Assembly (NCBI GenBank): GCA_030248195.1
Contig: JASAND010004162.1
Coordinates: 1 to 64,000 of the forward strand
Direction of reading: 5' to 3'
DNA length: 64,000 nucleotides
Origin: Trissonchulus latispiculum
Lineage: Eukaryota; Nematoda; Enoplea; Enoplida; Ironidae
Of the stretch, positions 22,887 through 36,106 are shown piece after piece (the first letter of the stretch is position 1; each line of letters opens with the position of its first letter). Made by a program: the position numbers and the translations under genes. The notes under the pieces are model-generated. The model worked only from the letters and a program-made list of their open reading frames with translations, searched no databases and was not told where the DNA came from.

Positions 22887-25814
22887 GGCCCAATAATTAC
22901 GATTGGTCCTTTCAAAGTGACAGTTGACAAATGTATGCATGTGTTGTGGACAATTCTATCCTCATGCATGTTTGTGTAAATTCTAACAAGGGGTGCATTT
23001 ATTTAAAAATGTAAGTTATAACTATTATAAAATTACAAGGAAATTTTACCAACAACATATTTTCTGTTGCAAGGTAAATTTGAATCGAAATTTTTAAGTG
23101 CCCGATATAAATTTATTCTAATAATTATGTTGTATTCCAGTTTATTTTATTTTTAATGGGACAAGACATAATACGGAAATGTTCAGATTACGTTAACTAA
23201 TTTTAATTTAAATTACAGTATTTATTAAATAAGAAGAATAAGATTAATAATTAAATTAGAACATAATTTTTGTGAACAGTTCCCCCTCCCCCTCATTATT
23301 AGTTTCATACAAATTCTACCGTAAGACCTTTTAGTTAAGTGGGCGGCCTTTCCTTTTAGTAAAGTGGGCGGGGCTTAGCAATTTAAGTGACAGTTGACCT
23401 AGCCTTCCTAATTGTTAACGCTACTCCTTGTGTCTAGATAATTTCTGTTTTCTTTGTGACCTTGAAATCTTGAACTGAACTCTTTCAATATTGCCATCTT
23501 TCAATCGTTAAACCTTTTTATTATTATTTCTACCACTCCGTGTGTTTAAATCTAATTTTTCCTTTTTGTGATAGTATCAACACTCCGAATTTATTAAAAA
23601 TCTTCAGTCTACACCTGCTCTAATTTTCAAGTTTACTGTGTAAACAGTTAAATTCACTTTAAAGATAGTCTTTACTAATTTTAAACCCCTACACCCTGTC
23701 CTTACTGATTTTAAACCCCTACACCCCGTCCGAAACATAAGAAGAGAAACTCACTTTGCATTTTCCCTAACAGCATTAAACATGTGGGCATGGCATGTTC
23801 TCTAGTTTGAGAATAAAAAAAACTATTCAAGCGCCAACCACTCTTTTGCGGATAGAGAATGTCAATACAGTGCATTTCTTATAAAAAAGGCCCGTATGTT
23901 GACTTCGTATTTTTCACACTCTAGGGTTTTAGAAGTCACTTACATCAGTTCATCTATGAAGCACTTTCTGCATGGACCTTTGCATCTCAGAAAACTTTCT
24001 ATCTCAATATATATACTAGCGCAGGCAAATAATTGTTATTACTCCTACAAAGATTCAATAAATTCGAATGTACAAAATATTGCACTAACCCATATTGTCG
24101 GACAAAACTGCAGCTAATGTTTAAGTAAGGCAGACCGGAATATTTTAGAGCCCGACTGGTCTAAAGCTTGACATGTAAGAGAATGGCATCGGCTGCACGC
24201 GACTTGCTTTAGTAACTAGCGGACCGCAGTTGTTCTTGCTTTCGTGGAGTGACTTTTTATCGCCCAGGAGGGCTTCTATTATACGGCCGGCAAAATGTAG
24301 TAAATATCGCATTAACGGTTCAATTTATTTAACATTCATTCAAAAATAATCCGTTATATTGAATTCGAATGATGATATAATGCAGATGAAATCAGAATAC
24401 AAACTGGATTTTTTCCAATAAACAAAAGTTTGCACTCGTATCCCCTTTCGAGTTAAATCTGAAACGCTAGCTGTCAAAAACATCGTTAATTTCCCACCTA
24501 ATTGCCGTTTCTTCTTGTCATCAACACCAAAAAACAATTTGTAACGCCTAGATACTTTATATGCTACGTCTTAAAATTTTAAATTTACACGCTTTCCTTA
24601 CATATAAGTTGTTTACGTAGATGCCCTCCCAGATTTTTGCCTCACCCTCCTTATACACGAAAGCAGCACAAATTATGTACACTTCAACGCTTATGAGTAC
24701 GTAGTTAAAACGAAGGTACCTGCACAGCAGCGCACGTGCTATGCACAAACAGTTTGCAATCGTGCATTGTAGTAATAGAATTGGTTGCTGAGATTGCCTT
24801 GCAAATATTGTATATAATTACTGCATAGTGTATAACTGCCCTTTAAAACAGGAGTTTTCACTTTTATAACGGGAGGATGATCACAGATGCATTTCCCAAA
24901 TATATTATTAGTAACAGTAAATTATCGTCAATTTATATTAAAATTCCTACGTATAAAATTATACACGTACCAACAAATATTTAACTATACGTACCTAAAA
25001 TCTACCGTATTCAAAATTGGCAATGTTGATACCTAGTCAGTTCCACGTTTACTGGTTAGTCTAATTACCAACAGACAAACTTATTTTACCTTTTCTGAAA
25101 TTCCAGAAATTATACGGTAGAATGGCGCTTTGATGAACTTTGAGGCACGAAAGAAATCGGGATTCCCACCCCAATTCTTAACCTAAAATTTTGGTTTATG
25201 CATGAAAACACAGTTTAGGGTGTCCTACGTAATTCCAATAAAAACTCCTAACTAAGACTACCAATAAGACTCCTAACTTCAGTATTAAAAAAGTTATGAT
25301 TTTTTGAAAATTTGTCCAAAATTGCCAAAAATCGATTTTGGGCCAACTTTGACCCCCCACAACTCCCTCAAAACTTTATCGATTTTGCTCAAATCTTTTT
25401 CGCGTACAGTCAGCGGCATGGTAAATGCGCAGAAAGTTGCAAAAAAATTTTAGCGTGCATCGATCGATCAGGATCGACCGCTGAACTTGGCAAAAATTTA
25501 CACTGTAAAAAAGTTGAAACTTCAATTTTGAATTTCCACCCCAATTCTTAACCTAAAATTTTGGTTTATGCATGAAAACACAGTTTAGGGTGTCCACGTA
25601 ATTCCCATAAAAAACTAGACTCCTAACTTCAATATTAAAAAAGTTATGATTTTTTGAAAATTTGTCCAAAATTGCCAAAAATCGATTTTGGGTCAACTTT
25701 GACCAAAAATCAAATCAACTCAATCAATTTAAAAAATTTTCGGAAGGGCATTGGAGGGAAAAGCTTTCCCCCTCCCCACCCAAGGGATTTTCACCACGCC
25801 CAAGACATCTCCCC

Positions 25815-25821
25815 TATAAAT
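25815..25821 (+). promoter_or_regulatory. TATA box of recombinase-like gene, copy 2
   Basis: TATAAAT, same spacing to the ATG (25927) as in copy 1. Confidence 0.5.
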
Positions 25822-25926
25822 TGAGATTGTAACAAAATACTGCACCTTTTACTCGTTGTGTTTAGCTATCAGATCGATCAGAGTGGGTTGATTATTGCTT
25901 TTATTGCGATTATTGGTGTGTTCCCA

Positions 25927-28128
25927 ATGGCAGCCAAGGAGAAAGACATTCGTCTTTATTACAAATGTGAATTTTGTGGTTCGGTAAGCAGAAATTCTAA
26001 GTAACTGTAATGGTAACGTGAACATTCCAAGTAATGCAATGAAACGAAATGAGACGAAATGAATCAAAAACAAATGGGTAGAGATGCAATGAAATGAACG
26101 GAAGTGAAAAGAAATGAAATGCAATCAAATGAACTAAAATGAAGTGGATTGAAACAACAATAATATTAACAATGCAAAACTTCTGAGACATATTCAAATA
26201 ACTAGCAATTCTGTTTCAGGTGGTAGAGCGTCTTCCCCAGCACCACCAGAAATGCGGGGAAATGGAGAAGGTGGAAGCTAAGGCCAAGGAAATGGGACTC
26301 CATGATTTGTTCGTAGCTGTTGGCCTCGGTAAGGGTGAGTATACAGAAGGTAAAGGCAAGAAGGGCAAGGAGGCGGAGAAAAAGGAAGCTGATATGCAGA
26401 ATGCTAGTAAAAACTTCTGGGCAAAGTTTCAGAGACCCCAAAAGGAAATCGCTGCAAAAATAGGCAGAAACGCTCTTTCAATCACGCCCACTTCAATCGA
26501 CCACTTTATTGGCCGAAACTATTCAGACTCCTCCCTCCGAACTAGAGAAAAGTTGAAACAAGTTTTAACCACATTTGTTGAATCCGAGATCGGCCTTGTC
26601 CTCGCCAAGGAGCCGGATGATCAAGGCACAGCTTCGACCTCGTCCACAGTCAGGCCGGAGACTCAGCGGCAGAGTAACCAAAGCGAGGATGAGGAGGATG
26701 AGTATGAACAAGAGGACACGGATGAGCTTTTCGATGATGAAGAGCCTGAACCACAGCCATCAACATCCAGAAGATCAAAGAGGGCTTTGGCAAAACTAGG
26801 ATTCCGGAAAGCGACGGCGAAGACGAAGCCGCCGCTGCCTCCGCTCGTTCTCTTCCTACTCAGCCTCCTACTACTCCTCCTCCACCTCCTTCTCCATCAC
26901 AGGAACTTGCTCGCTCTCGTCCCCCACTTGAGCCTGCAGCTGTCGCTCCACCGGCTACAAACAGTAGTTCAGATGAAAGCGAATCAGAAGAAGGAGGGCA
27001 GTCTGACGATATTGACATCGCAAATCTTCGGATTCATCCGGTGCCGACTGTGGAAGAGGACATCGGAGCTGGCCTTGTCGACCTCCCCCCTTCCAGACCC
27101 GGTACGTTGAAGACTGTCTCCAAAGTCTATTCTGTCAATGACCAACCCAGTGATAGGCTTGTCAAAATCCAGGCACTACTTCCTCCTCAGACTTCCGAAG
27201 CTGTTCAATATGGGGCCATCGTGATCCAGAGAAAAATTGCTTACGCCGAAGATTCGTCAACAAAGGCGAGGCAACAGAATCTTTTCAGAGGAGTTTCTCT
27301 CCACATCGATGCTTCAGCTGCATTTATGACGTATCAGGGCCATCTGCAGCGACTGGAAACAGTCAAGACCAAGTCAGGCCGGAATAGCAAAGATCAGCAA
27401 AAGGTTGCCAAGTCAAAAGGTCTGAATCAGCAGATCAACGACCTGCGGAGGATCCTGGGCTTTGCCCTCGTTGCCAGATACGGCTTTCCCTTGGCCAAGG
27501 TCGACACAAGCCATCTGATCCGCCTGAAGACCCAGCTCCAAGACGTGATGTTTATGATGAGGGACAACGAAGTCTCCGGTGAAACCATAGCGGGCTACGC
27601 AAAGAAGCTGAAGCAGTTCTACAACTTCGTGAAAACGAACTGTACAGACACCGAGGAAGAGAACGTGGCCGTGAGGAACATCCTGGAAAGCCTACACTGG
27701 ACCACTGCTAATACGGCTGAGAAGATGAAGGCAAGGGAAAAGTCAACAAGCGGTTCAGAGACTACCGGGACTGTGACAAAATGCCGCCATCTGAAACCAT
27801 TAAGATCACAACAGACCAGCTAGCACAGGACAGGTTGACGGAAGTCATGGACAAGCACAATTATGAGCAATTCAAATTACGGGACAAAGCCAGCAATTTG
27901 GAATATTTCCGCTTCCTTCAAGACTACCTGATTTCCACGCTGATTGCAAATCATGGTCAGCGCCCGTGTTGCGCCCAGATGCTGCGGGACGAAGAGATGA
28001 CTGTGGCGTACAAAAAAGGAAAGAGAAACGGACACTATGTCATCGTTATCCGAGACATCAAGAACCAGTCCTCGATGTCCGGAAATGTGGCCATCACCGA
28101 GAAAGATGGTTGCAATCTTCACGAATGA
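25927..28128 (+). pseudogene. Tyrosine-recombinase-like zinc-finger gene, copy 2 (two frameshifts)
   Basis: Exon 1 is 25927-25983; the intron to 26219 is 236 bp with GTAAGC/TTTCAG; exon 2 starts at 26220. The domain order is the same as in copy 1. The four-A run at about 27415-27418 keeps one frame open from about 26800 to 27823, which copy 1 lost. The frameshifts near 26795 and 27735 are shared with copy 1, so the ancestor was already broken before duplication (or an unrecognised splice removes them). It ends shortly after the GQRP and VIRDIKNQSS motifs, without the Tyr nucleophile. Amino-acid differences from copy 1 are few (for example DLQN to DMQN). Confidence 0.55.
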
Positions 28129-28174
28129 AAGCATATTTCTTTGCCTAATGAAATGATTCACATTAAACATATTT

Positions 28175-28177
<3 letters not shown>

Positions 28178-28213
<36 letters not shown>
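28178..28213. repeat. Short (TA)n microsatellite
   Basis: Unit 2 equivalent of the place where unit 1 holds about 2.4 kb of inserted and rearranged sequence. Confidence 0.9.
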
Positions 28214-28216
<3 letters not shown>

Positions 28217-28276
28217 GCAAATGCCCATCCAAGCCAGCAATATGTATATTTGATTCCTACGATATCCCATGAGAGT

Positions 28277-28529
28277 CTACTCATGAAATGGTATACATTG
28301 AATTGATTGATTACTTGAATTACATAGCTTTAATTCTGCAATGGGCTCCATTTGCCCATTCGGTTGGACAGGCACCATGCTCATGGGCACCCTGATATTC
28401 GCCAGAGGTATGCTGGTTTCTGCCATAGGCTCCATCAACCTATTCGGTTGGATAGGCACCATACCCATGGGATTCCTGATATTCGCCAGAGGTAGGCTGG
28501 CTTCAGCCATAGGCTCCACACACTGTTAG
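28277..28529 (-). CDS. Exon-like frame with 28-residue repeats, copy 2
   Basis: Identical layout to 18795-19053: two full 28-residue units (EPMAE...PLANIR...VPIQPN) and the start of a third. Same uncertainty about gene structure. Confidence 0.3.
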
Positions 28530-29950
28530 TTTGCTTGTACTAGGTAAGAAATAAGTCAAAATATTCAAATAATAAACAAAATTATTATTAGCAGAATTAG
28601 TTACTACAGCAGTGTTTAAACAGCAGCCAATTTGGAATTCAATATATTTCAATGTTTATCATCAACTAAGCTAAAAACAGCATATGATAACAGATAAATT
28701 AGTTACATAAAGCAACCTTGGGAACAAGCAGCTAAAGTCAATTGTATTAACAGACATCATGCAAAACAGTAGGCAATATGAGTTCTCAAATAAAGATTAT
28801 CGTTTCTGAACAACTCATGCCTATTTGAAACAACAAGAGGATCGGTGAAGTATAATAAATTATTAGCTAGTCGAATCTGTGATCCAGCATTGCACAAGTA
28901 AGATCAAATACGTGCCATTCGCACTGCGGGAATTTGATTTCTCACTGGTCGCAATGCATTGCAAACTTACAACAAGCTTGCATTTTGTTTGTTGAACAAA
29001 TCAATGATTTATTTTAATTCAAGCGAGACAAGTTCAGCAGGACTGAAGGCGACATATTATTGGTTCCCACATGGATGAACAGTTCATCTTGAGAACCTAA
29101 TTGCTTGTATTGTTTTATCATTACATGGCGTTATTTATTCACCTCGCATCATCTCGACGTGATCATTCATCAGTGAAAGTCATAAAATATTGTGACATAT
29201 CTCCGCAAATATAATGTACCGGCATTACGGCAGCTGATGAATTTAAAATATTAACACCTAGAATATAAAAATAAATAAATGATTGTTAATAAATGATTGT
29301 TAATGTAAAACTTAAGAAATGTATAGCGGCAAAACGATTGTTTCGAATGTCTACAAGAAAGCTCCATTCGTAGCTAATGCAGAACTAACTAAAATACGAG
29401 ATCTGTTGGCTTTTAAATAGTCATAATGTACAAATGCTCAAAGTGTAGCAGGGAGGAACACACAATAAAATGTTGACGTGATTTGATGAAAAAGTTGAAA
29501 CAAATGTTCGAATTTATCAAAACTTTGTAGTGAAAATGGAACCTAACTATAATATTTGGCAGTAGGCAAAAGTTATTAAGTGGATGCCCATAACGTGAAC
29601 ATTACATTACATTATTAGAAGACGGCCTATCGCTCAGTTTAGTTCAATTGGTATGGTCAGAAAGTAACAGGGTGAGCTCATAATCTAGGGGCTGCAGGAA
29701 TTTATTAACAAATAAAAGGTGGATATGGGTTAACTATGACATCGTTTCGTCAGCAGCTATTGTAGCCAATTTTATATTAATCAACATTAATAATGCAGTT
29801 TTTCCTGAATCTGGGCTGTCTATAAATGCATGTAATATCTGCATGGGCTTGACTTCATGAATGTGACAACAAGAAAATCCAGCTTTTGATGGCTGAGGCC
29901 TTAAAGTAAGACAAAAGACTGGGACATTTAGCTTACAAACTAAGAAAAGA

Positions 29951-30525
29951 TAGGATCTTTTCCACAATCCCCCTCAATACGAACTGGTTGGATTGGGGGT
30001 TATTGGGTGATCCAAATGCGTTCATATTTTGGGAAGGTGTTACCTGAGGCTCAGTAATTTCAAAAATTTAAAAAATTTATATTTTATAAAATTTTAAAAT
30101 TTTTTAAATTCAAAATGTTTGAATTTTTAAAAATATTTCTATAGAATCGATGATGCTGAGCATTTCCTTCTTGTAGCAACATCTGAAAATGCTTCCTGCG
30201 ATCTCCACAGTGGGTCTAACTGTAAAGATTTCCTTTCATCTTTACAGTTCGAGCCGCTGTAGAGATCGTAGGAAACATTTTCAGATGTTGGAACAAGAGA
30301 AAATGCTCAGCTTCCTCGATTCTACCGCAAAATTTTAAAAAAGTTTAAAAATTTTAGAATTTTAAAAAATTTACAATTTTAAAAAATTTAAAATTTTTAT
30401 TTTTTTTGAAATTGCTGAACCCCAGGTAACACGTCCCCAAAGTATGAACGCATTTGGATCATCCAATAACCCCCAATCCAAAGCTTTCGTATTGAGGGGG
30501 GATTGTGCAAAAGATCCTCCTACCC
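29951..30525. mobile_element. 575-bp foldback MITE, copy 2
   Basis: Same inverted arms as 21931-22505, with scattered substitutions on both arms, some of which reduce pairing. Confidence 0.8.
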
Positions 30526-30782
30526 TTAGGTGCAACAATTGGTTTAGTATCTAAGTGAAACCTGTACTAAAGCACAAAGTTTGACTGCCACAGATACAAC
30601 GTCAAATTATACCATGACCACGTCTTGCATGTGTCAGGAAATGCTCAAATCTTTGAAACATCATTTCATAATACAAGCAAGAAAAAATTCGACATAATCT
30701 TTTAAAACAGAATGTTGCAATTTAACATACTTTTTCTTTGATTTCGTTAATCAAAACATCCTTATCTCAAGGTACTGTAGAC

Positions 30783-31059
30783 CACTGTTTGAGGCCGGCC
30801 GGCTTCCGCCGACCGGCGGCGGGCCGACGACTTTTGCTCGCCGGCCGGCCGCTGGCTGGGATACAAATCACCAATCAGAAATTTACAAAATAGAGCAACT
30901 AAGCTTAAAATGGACTCCAAATCTAGTTTTTGCTACTATTTTATGTTATGTTGTGCTATTTTTCTAAGATAATATCCGCAAATAAATATCTTAGCAGTTA
31001 TAATAACTGCACTGCAAACTGCTCTAGGCCGGTAGCCGGCCGGCCGGCCTCAAACACTA
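30783..31059. mobile_element. GC-rich hAT-type MITE, complete
   Basis: A 277-bp element with inverted ends TGTTTGAGGCCGGCCGGC and GCCGGCCGGCCTCAAACA. It is flanked by a perfect 8-bp duplication CTGTAGAC (30775-30782 and 31060-31067), the hAT-superfamily signature. No ORF. The ends are extremely GC-rich against AT-rich flanks. Confidence 0.85.
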
Positions 31060-31067
31060 CTGTAGAC

Positions 31068-33160
31068 TAAATGACTAAGTTGTTCCATACAAATAGCATA
31101 ACAATGCAATCATAAGTCCCAAACATTGGATATTAGGTATTTATCATTAAGTGGGATGACTATCCTAATATAGTGTTAACGCATAACGGGTAGTGTTAAT
31201 ACTTCGCCATTCCAGTGATGTCGTGGCATCATAAAATTATAGTCATGTTTCAATTCAATAAATCCGCTTCCAGCTCATCTAAATCTTGAATAAAAGGAAC
31301 CGTTATATGGCCGTTAGTAAAAGTTAGTGGATGCAAAAATGATTATTGAAGGACAATAGCGGGACGTCCAGTTGGTTGCCAATACATTTAAAAGGCCGGT
31401 CAGAGGACAGATTCGCAGATATCTTTAGTGTAAATGCCTAGGCTGCGTATTATTAAATGTTTTCTCCCTGCCAAAGCACCTCATCAGACGGCTATGCTGC
31501 CGTTACGGGTTTCATAGAAGAAAAAGTTTTCCTATTCAAATTAAGTGAAGCTAATTTGCCACATATTTTTTATATGGTCTAGCACCTCGCTTATATGATT
31601 AAGATTTTATTAATGTATAATATATATTAGTATAATGTATAATGTTATATATATATAATATACATACATGAATACATGCATACACATAATATACATATAA
31701 TGTGTAATGTAAGTATAATGTATATTTCGAGAGAACCATAAACTATCAATGCATAATTTATTTACTATGGTATGGAATCTTTAAGAATCAGGGCTAAAGG
31801 GTGTGGTACTGTATGTACTAATATATATTACTATGCTATTGTAGTAATGCTGTTATGTATTGGTATGTATCTCCACGCTATGGAGTGATATTGTGCTGTT
31901 ACTATGCTACTGTAGTAATATGAAGGTAATTTATGCAACATGTATTAATACGTATTATTACCTAATTTCGGGTCTAAGCGGCAAATAAGTTTCTCCTTTT
32001 CAAGATCTGAACTAAAATGCAGCACTTCTTGAATTCTATAGCTCTTATTGTTTCACACATGTCAGTATTTCTAACTCAATAAGGCAGTATTAAATAAATC
32101 CAAGAAGTTAAGCCAATGCCACAATGCCAAATCCCAGTCCTACATACCTTTACAGAGGTCAAACTTCGAAAAGTTAAAACTTGAATTCCAACGAAATGTT
32201 ATACTAGGCCTTAGCCTTCACCTCCACTTTAATCATAAAAAGTAAAACTGCAGAACCATACCCTATACTGAGTTTTTTCTGACATTACAAGATTCAATGA
32301 ACTTGTGTTCGTTCTGTTACTTCTATCCGAAACATCTTTTAACTGCCTAAATATCCTTTCAAAATTTGACAAAAGCAATTTCAGTGATTAGGGTCAAGTG
32401 AAACTAATAACAAAGTCGGTCACTTTCTCACACATTTGCTATTTGTTGATTTCGCTAACGTATATAGTATTACTGTTGACAACCTTTCAAACCTATGAGG
32501 CTAAGAAACACAAGCCCCCTTCATTCTAACAGTTGATAAAATCCCTGCTGGTAATGTACAGATGTGAATTTATTATTGAGGTATTGCAATTGAATAGGAC
32601 GAAATATATAGACGCAGTGTAGACTCAGTTATCAAATGTCTTAAAAACTGAGATTATTGCAGAATAAAGATGAAAAGCTTTTTAAATAATAACGTTAATC
32701 CAAAATTGAATGACTCAGATTTTATTTTTTGGAAAACATTGTTGCGAAGCACAAAGGATGGTTTTACGTTTTGCCATTGGTTGTATCATTAATTCGTGCA
32801 GGGAAGCTTCAGTTCAAAAATATTCATTTTAAGCAAACAATTACTCTCAACGAATTACTTTTTGCTCAACCATTTACTTCAACTATTCCTATTTGAAAAT
32901 CATGAGATAAAGATACTTCCTAATTCTGAAGCAGCTGCGGAGATGCTCTGTAACAAATTTTTTCTAATTTCTAATTTTCTAAATGCCTACTTTCTTCATT
33001 CCTAGAATTCGTTCAAAAATTAAGAAGTAGTAGTCGTTACAAATATTAATTAATAGTCGTTTGCTGCTGGAGTTTAAGGCGGTGGATCACAACACCAGTT
33101 AAGTACGAAGTTTCTAAATAATGATGATTCGAATGAACGTGAAAAAATGCAAATCTAGCT
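31068..33160. other. No gene seen; AT-rich, low-complexity patches
   Basis: TATAT/ATAATGTATAAT low-complexity sequence at about 31610-31720. A short hammerhead-like motif at 31461-31506 is listed separately. Small ORFs such as 32796-33005 show no domain and are AT-biased. Confidence 0.5.
31461..31506 (-). ncRNA. Hammerhead-ribozyme-like motif, partly degenerate
   Basis: On the minus strand: CCCGTA, then stem I ACGGC/GCCGT (complement of 31488-31503), core CTGATGAG (from 31487 down), an 16-nt stem II region, and GAAA (31464-31461). Stem II pairs poorly, so activity is doubtful. The downstream sequence (31380-31460) resembles that at 37080-37222. Confidence 0.4.
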
Positions 33161-33166
33161 ACCAAG

Positions 33167-33306
33167 GGCCTTGTCAAGAAAGGGTAGAGTAGAGTTAAAA
33201 TTAACGTTTTAACTCGTTTTAACTCCACTCAAGCTGGATTTTTTAACTCTTTCATGAAAAGGATCGAGTTAATTTTAACTCTACTCTACCCTTTCTTGAA
33301 AAGGCC
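33167..33306. mobile_element. 140-bp foldback MITE
   Basis: Ends GGCCTTGTCAAGAAAGGG and CCCTTTCTTGAAAAGGCC, flanked by CCAAG (33162-33166 and 33307-33311). Arms contain GTAGAGTAGAGTTAAAATTAA and its complement. Confidence 0.75.
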
Positions 33307-33311
33307 CCAAG

Positions 33312-34290
33312 AATATGAGTCGGTGCCAGACATGTGCAGGAGGGGAAATTTGGAGGGGGTAAAACCGTTTTTTTCCTGTTTTTCACCGGTAAAATCCGGA
33401 TTCTGGGGGGTGATGGACCCTCTAGGGAGGGGTGAGCTCAGGTCGGGGGGGGGGGGGTGAAACCCCTCCCCCCAAGCACACGTATGGTCAGTGCGTTAAA
33501 CGTATAGAAAAGTTGGGTCGAGTATCAAAATCCGGTCGGGTTCACCCCGGGTTGAACCTATTTTTGGGTTAAACTAAAATTTTTGGTTTGGCTCAGCCCC
33601 GCTGGTCAACCCAAATTTTATCAAAGTTATCAAACATTTCTGGAGTTGGGTAACCTAACCCGGGTTGAGCTGCTTCAATCCCGATTTGAACCCAGTTATC
33701 AACCAAAAAAGGCGTTAGCTTGAAGAATGCTGCTGTTCCGACTGCTGCTGCATTTTGGAAATTGTCAAGGGAAAATTATTATAAACGTAATAACTTATGT
33801 TTGTAGCGATAAATAATTGTGCAAAACTCATTAATTTATCATGTGTTGATATAGTAGCAAATAAAACGACCACTAAAATGACCACTGTGACCACTAAAAT
33901 CAGGGAACAAACTTATGAAAAAGACTGGATCAACGGGCGCTTCATTTTATTTCCATCCTGCATTTTGTATTGAATTCTTCATGCATGTTTCATGAAAATA
34001 TTGGCAGATCTTTAGTTTTTTAAAATTCTACTATTCCTAGTGCCATTCGACAGCTATGGACATGGTAAATTGGTAAAACTTGAACGAACGGCTGGTTATC
34101 CGTTATCTCAACCCGAATTGAAATCTCAACCCTCCTAGCTGAGGAGGGTTGAGATTCAGCGAATTCAACCCGAAAGCCAAACCTATTTTGATAGCATTGG
34201 TTTGAAGATTTCAACCACAATCTCAACCCGGGTAAAGGTTTCAACCCGGGTTGAGATGCTTGATAACACTGGCCCATGCTGTAACGTTAG
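33312..34290. repeat. Repeat region with CAACCCGGGTTGA palindromes
   Basis: Copies of AACCCGGGTTGA or close variants occur near 33545, 33657, 34222 and 34242. A short palindrome AACCCTCCTAGCTGAGGAGGGTT lies near 34128. The edge reads TGATAACACTGG at about 34262-34273. A G-run (about 33446-33459) faces a C-run at 33465-33474. No coding signal. Confidence 0.45.
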
Positions 34291-35278
34291 TTGTGTGACG
34301 TAACCAAGGTTTACGAGTGGGAAAATGGAAACGTCGAACCTGAAGATTTAGTCCCAGTCGACTAGCGCGTAGCTCGGCAAACAAGCCTAAGTGTATCCTA
34401 ACGGATGGAGTCAAACCGGCGACGAGAGAGCAAAGACTCGAAACAGTAGAATAGTATTAAAATACACACTTAAAGGACTAACCTACCTATACCAGTCCGA
34501 CTACATACAACGCCTTAACTACCGAATATACAATTCTACACAAAAACCTAAACAACGGAAAGACATCGATCATAAAACAGAAACCGCATTTAATATAAAA
34601 AGGACAGAAAGGGAGGATTGCAGATAGCAGACAAATGGAAAGTTTCAAACAAAGAAAATTACAAAGAGAAACGAAACAGAAACTTTTCACAGAAAATAAT
34701 TCAAAACAGTAGTTTTTACTGAAAGCAGAATAATTAACAACATTACACAAATACTACTTAAAATTAATCAATAACACCCCAAAATACCCCCAAATATCTC
34801 GCAAGTATTTCTCTAAGCAAGCCGTAACGGCTAACACTAATTGAACTGACAAATCTAGATAAGTGGCATTTGGAAACTTGGAAAACACTAGAATAAATAG
34901 AATAGAGAACGAAATAGCTCAACAGAGCAAGGTGGAGTAAGATACGTTTTTAAGGTAAACAAAAATGATCATCACTTTGAAGAGGAATCAACAGCACAAA
35001 AGCATTAAAAATACGAGAGCTGAAAGTATAGACAGAAGACACTTTAAAGCTACTTTATCTTTGAAGAGAAGGGGAGAACTTTCACAATGTTACAGCGCCG
35101 CCTAGTGATTAGGACAGCTGACAAACATGCGAATAATTTCAACATAGAAAACAAACAATTTCAGCACCATTGTCACAACAACTATACTATTAACTAAAAC
35201 ACAATTTCACTCTTAAAATAACCTCATACTAAAATATAAACCCACCCCACAGAACACAGACCTCACAACACTGCTACA
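34291..35278. other. No gene; strongly A-biased plus strand
   Basis: From about 34390 to 35200 the plus strand is markedly richer in A than T, with many AAACAGAAA-type runs. It carries the CGCCGCCTAGTG-type GC patch near 35090. The ORFs at 34391-34627 (+) and 34487-34750 (-) have no recognisable domain. Confidence 0.4.
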
Positions 35279-36030
35279 AAATATTTGGTAACTGTGAAGG
35301 AGCAATCGGATTGAAACTTTGCCTAAATCTAACCTCGACTAGAAACAGTGTCAATATTTATAAGCGATGTTATTGCTGAATCAATTATTTATAGGGTTTT
35401 TCAAATTTCTCACTAAATTTAGGCACTAAATTTGTACAGAACTAGCCCTTTAATAGAATTAACAAGAGTATATAATACATAAGAGTACGACAACAGACAT
35501 GCTCTATGTATTATAAGCATGACACACCCTCTGCACACTAATGGCTGAACTCCCTCCCCCAATTCGGGCAATAGTAAGTCAAAGAAATTCGCCCGCTATG
35601 TGTTTGTGCTAAAGCTCGAAACAGACACAAATTTCGAGCACGTACTACTGATTGTTGTTGTGCTTTAACATACAAGAGTAGAACGAGTGAGCGTACCCTC
35701 ATCTCGACTGGGTACTAATTTGCGGGGGGGGGGGAGAAACACACAGGGTTCCAATTTGCGGGGGTCAGCCGTTAGCGTGCAGAGAATGTGTCAGGCTTGT
35801 GCCTTGTCTTGATAATACATTGAGTATGCCTGTACTCTTGTCAATGCATGCAAACGGCTAGTTCTTTACAAAATAAAATAGTAAGTTTAATGTGAACTTC
35901 GAAAATTAATATATATCATTGACTCAGCAAAAAGATAGCTTATAGATATTTACACTTTCTAGTCGAGGTTAGATTCATTCAAAGTTTCAATCCGATGGCT
36001 CCTACACAGTTCCCACAGTTCCAAACATTT
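35279..36030. repeat. Large palindrome with a MITE at its centre
   Basis: The left arm (GAGCAATCGGATTGAAACTTTG, CTAACCTCGACTAGAAA, AACTAGCCCTTTA) pairs in reverse with the right arm (AAAGAACTAGCCG complement, TTTCTAGTCGAGGTTAGATT, CAAAGTTTCAATCCGATGGCTC). The MITE at 35463-35840 occupies the centre. Confidence 0.7.
35463..35840. mobile_element. Foldback MITE, CAAGAGTA family, diverged
   Basis: Begins CAAGAGTATATAATA and ends TGTACTCTTG. Internal G-run (about 35726-35735) and GTTAGCGTGCAGAG block as in the 2522 copy. No matching target duplication is visible. It sits at the centre of a larger palindrome. Confidence 0.7.
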
Positions 36031-36106
36031 AGTAGCAGAACAAATCTCCTAGCTCTTCCATGGGATTAACACATGTCGGAATGACCATTGGATGGCTATT
36101 AACTTG

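Larger units (their letters stand above)
22887..30906. repeat. Tandem segmental duplication, unit 2 (8.0 kb)
   Basis: Second unit in direct orientation. It ends at the AAGCTT (30901-30906) that marks the unit 1 junction, but here the MITE continues to its true end at 31059. Unit 2 has about 100 bp absent from unit 1 (23058-23161) and a short duplication near 23325-23350. Divergence in the gene-bearing part is only scattered single bases. Confidence 0.9.
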
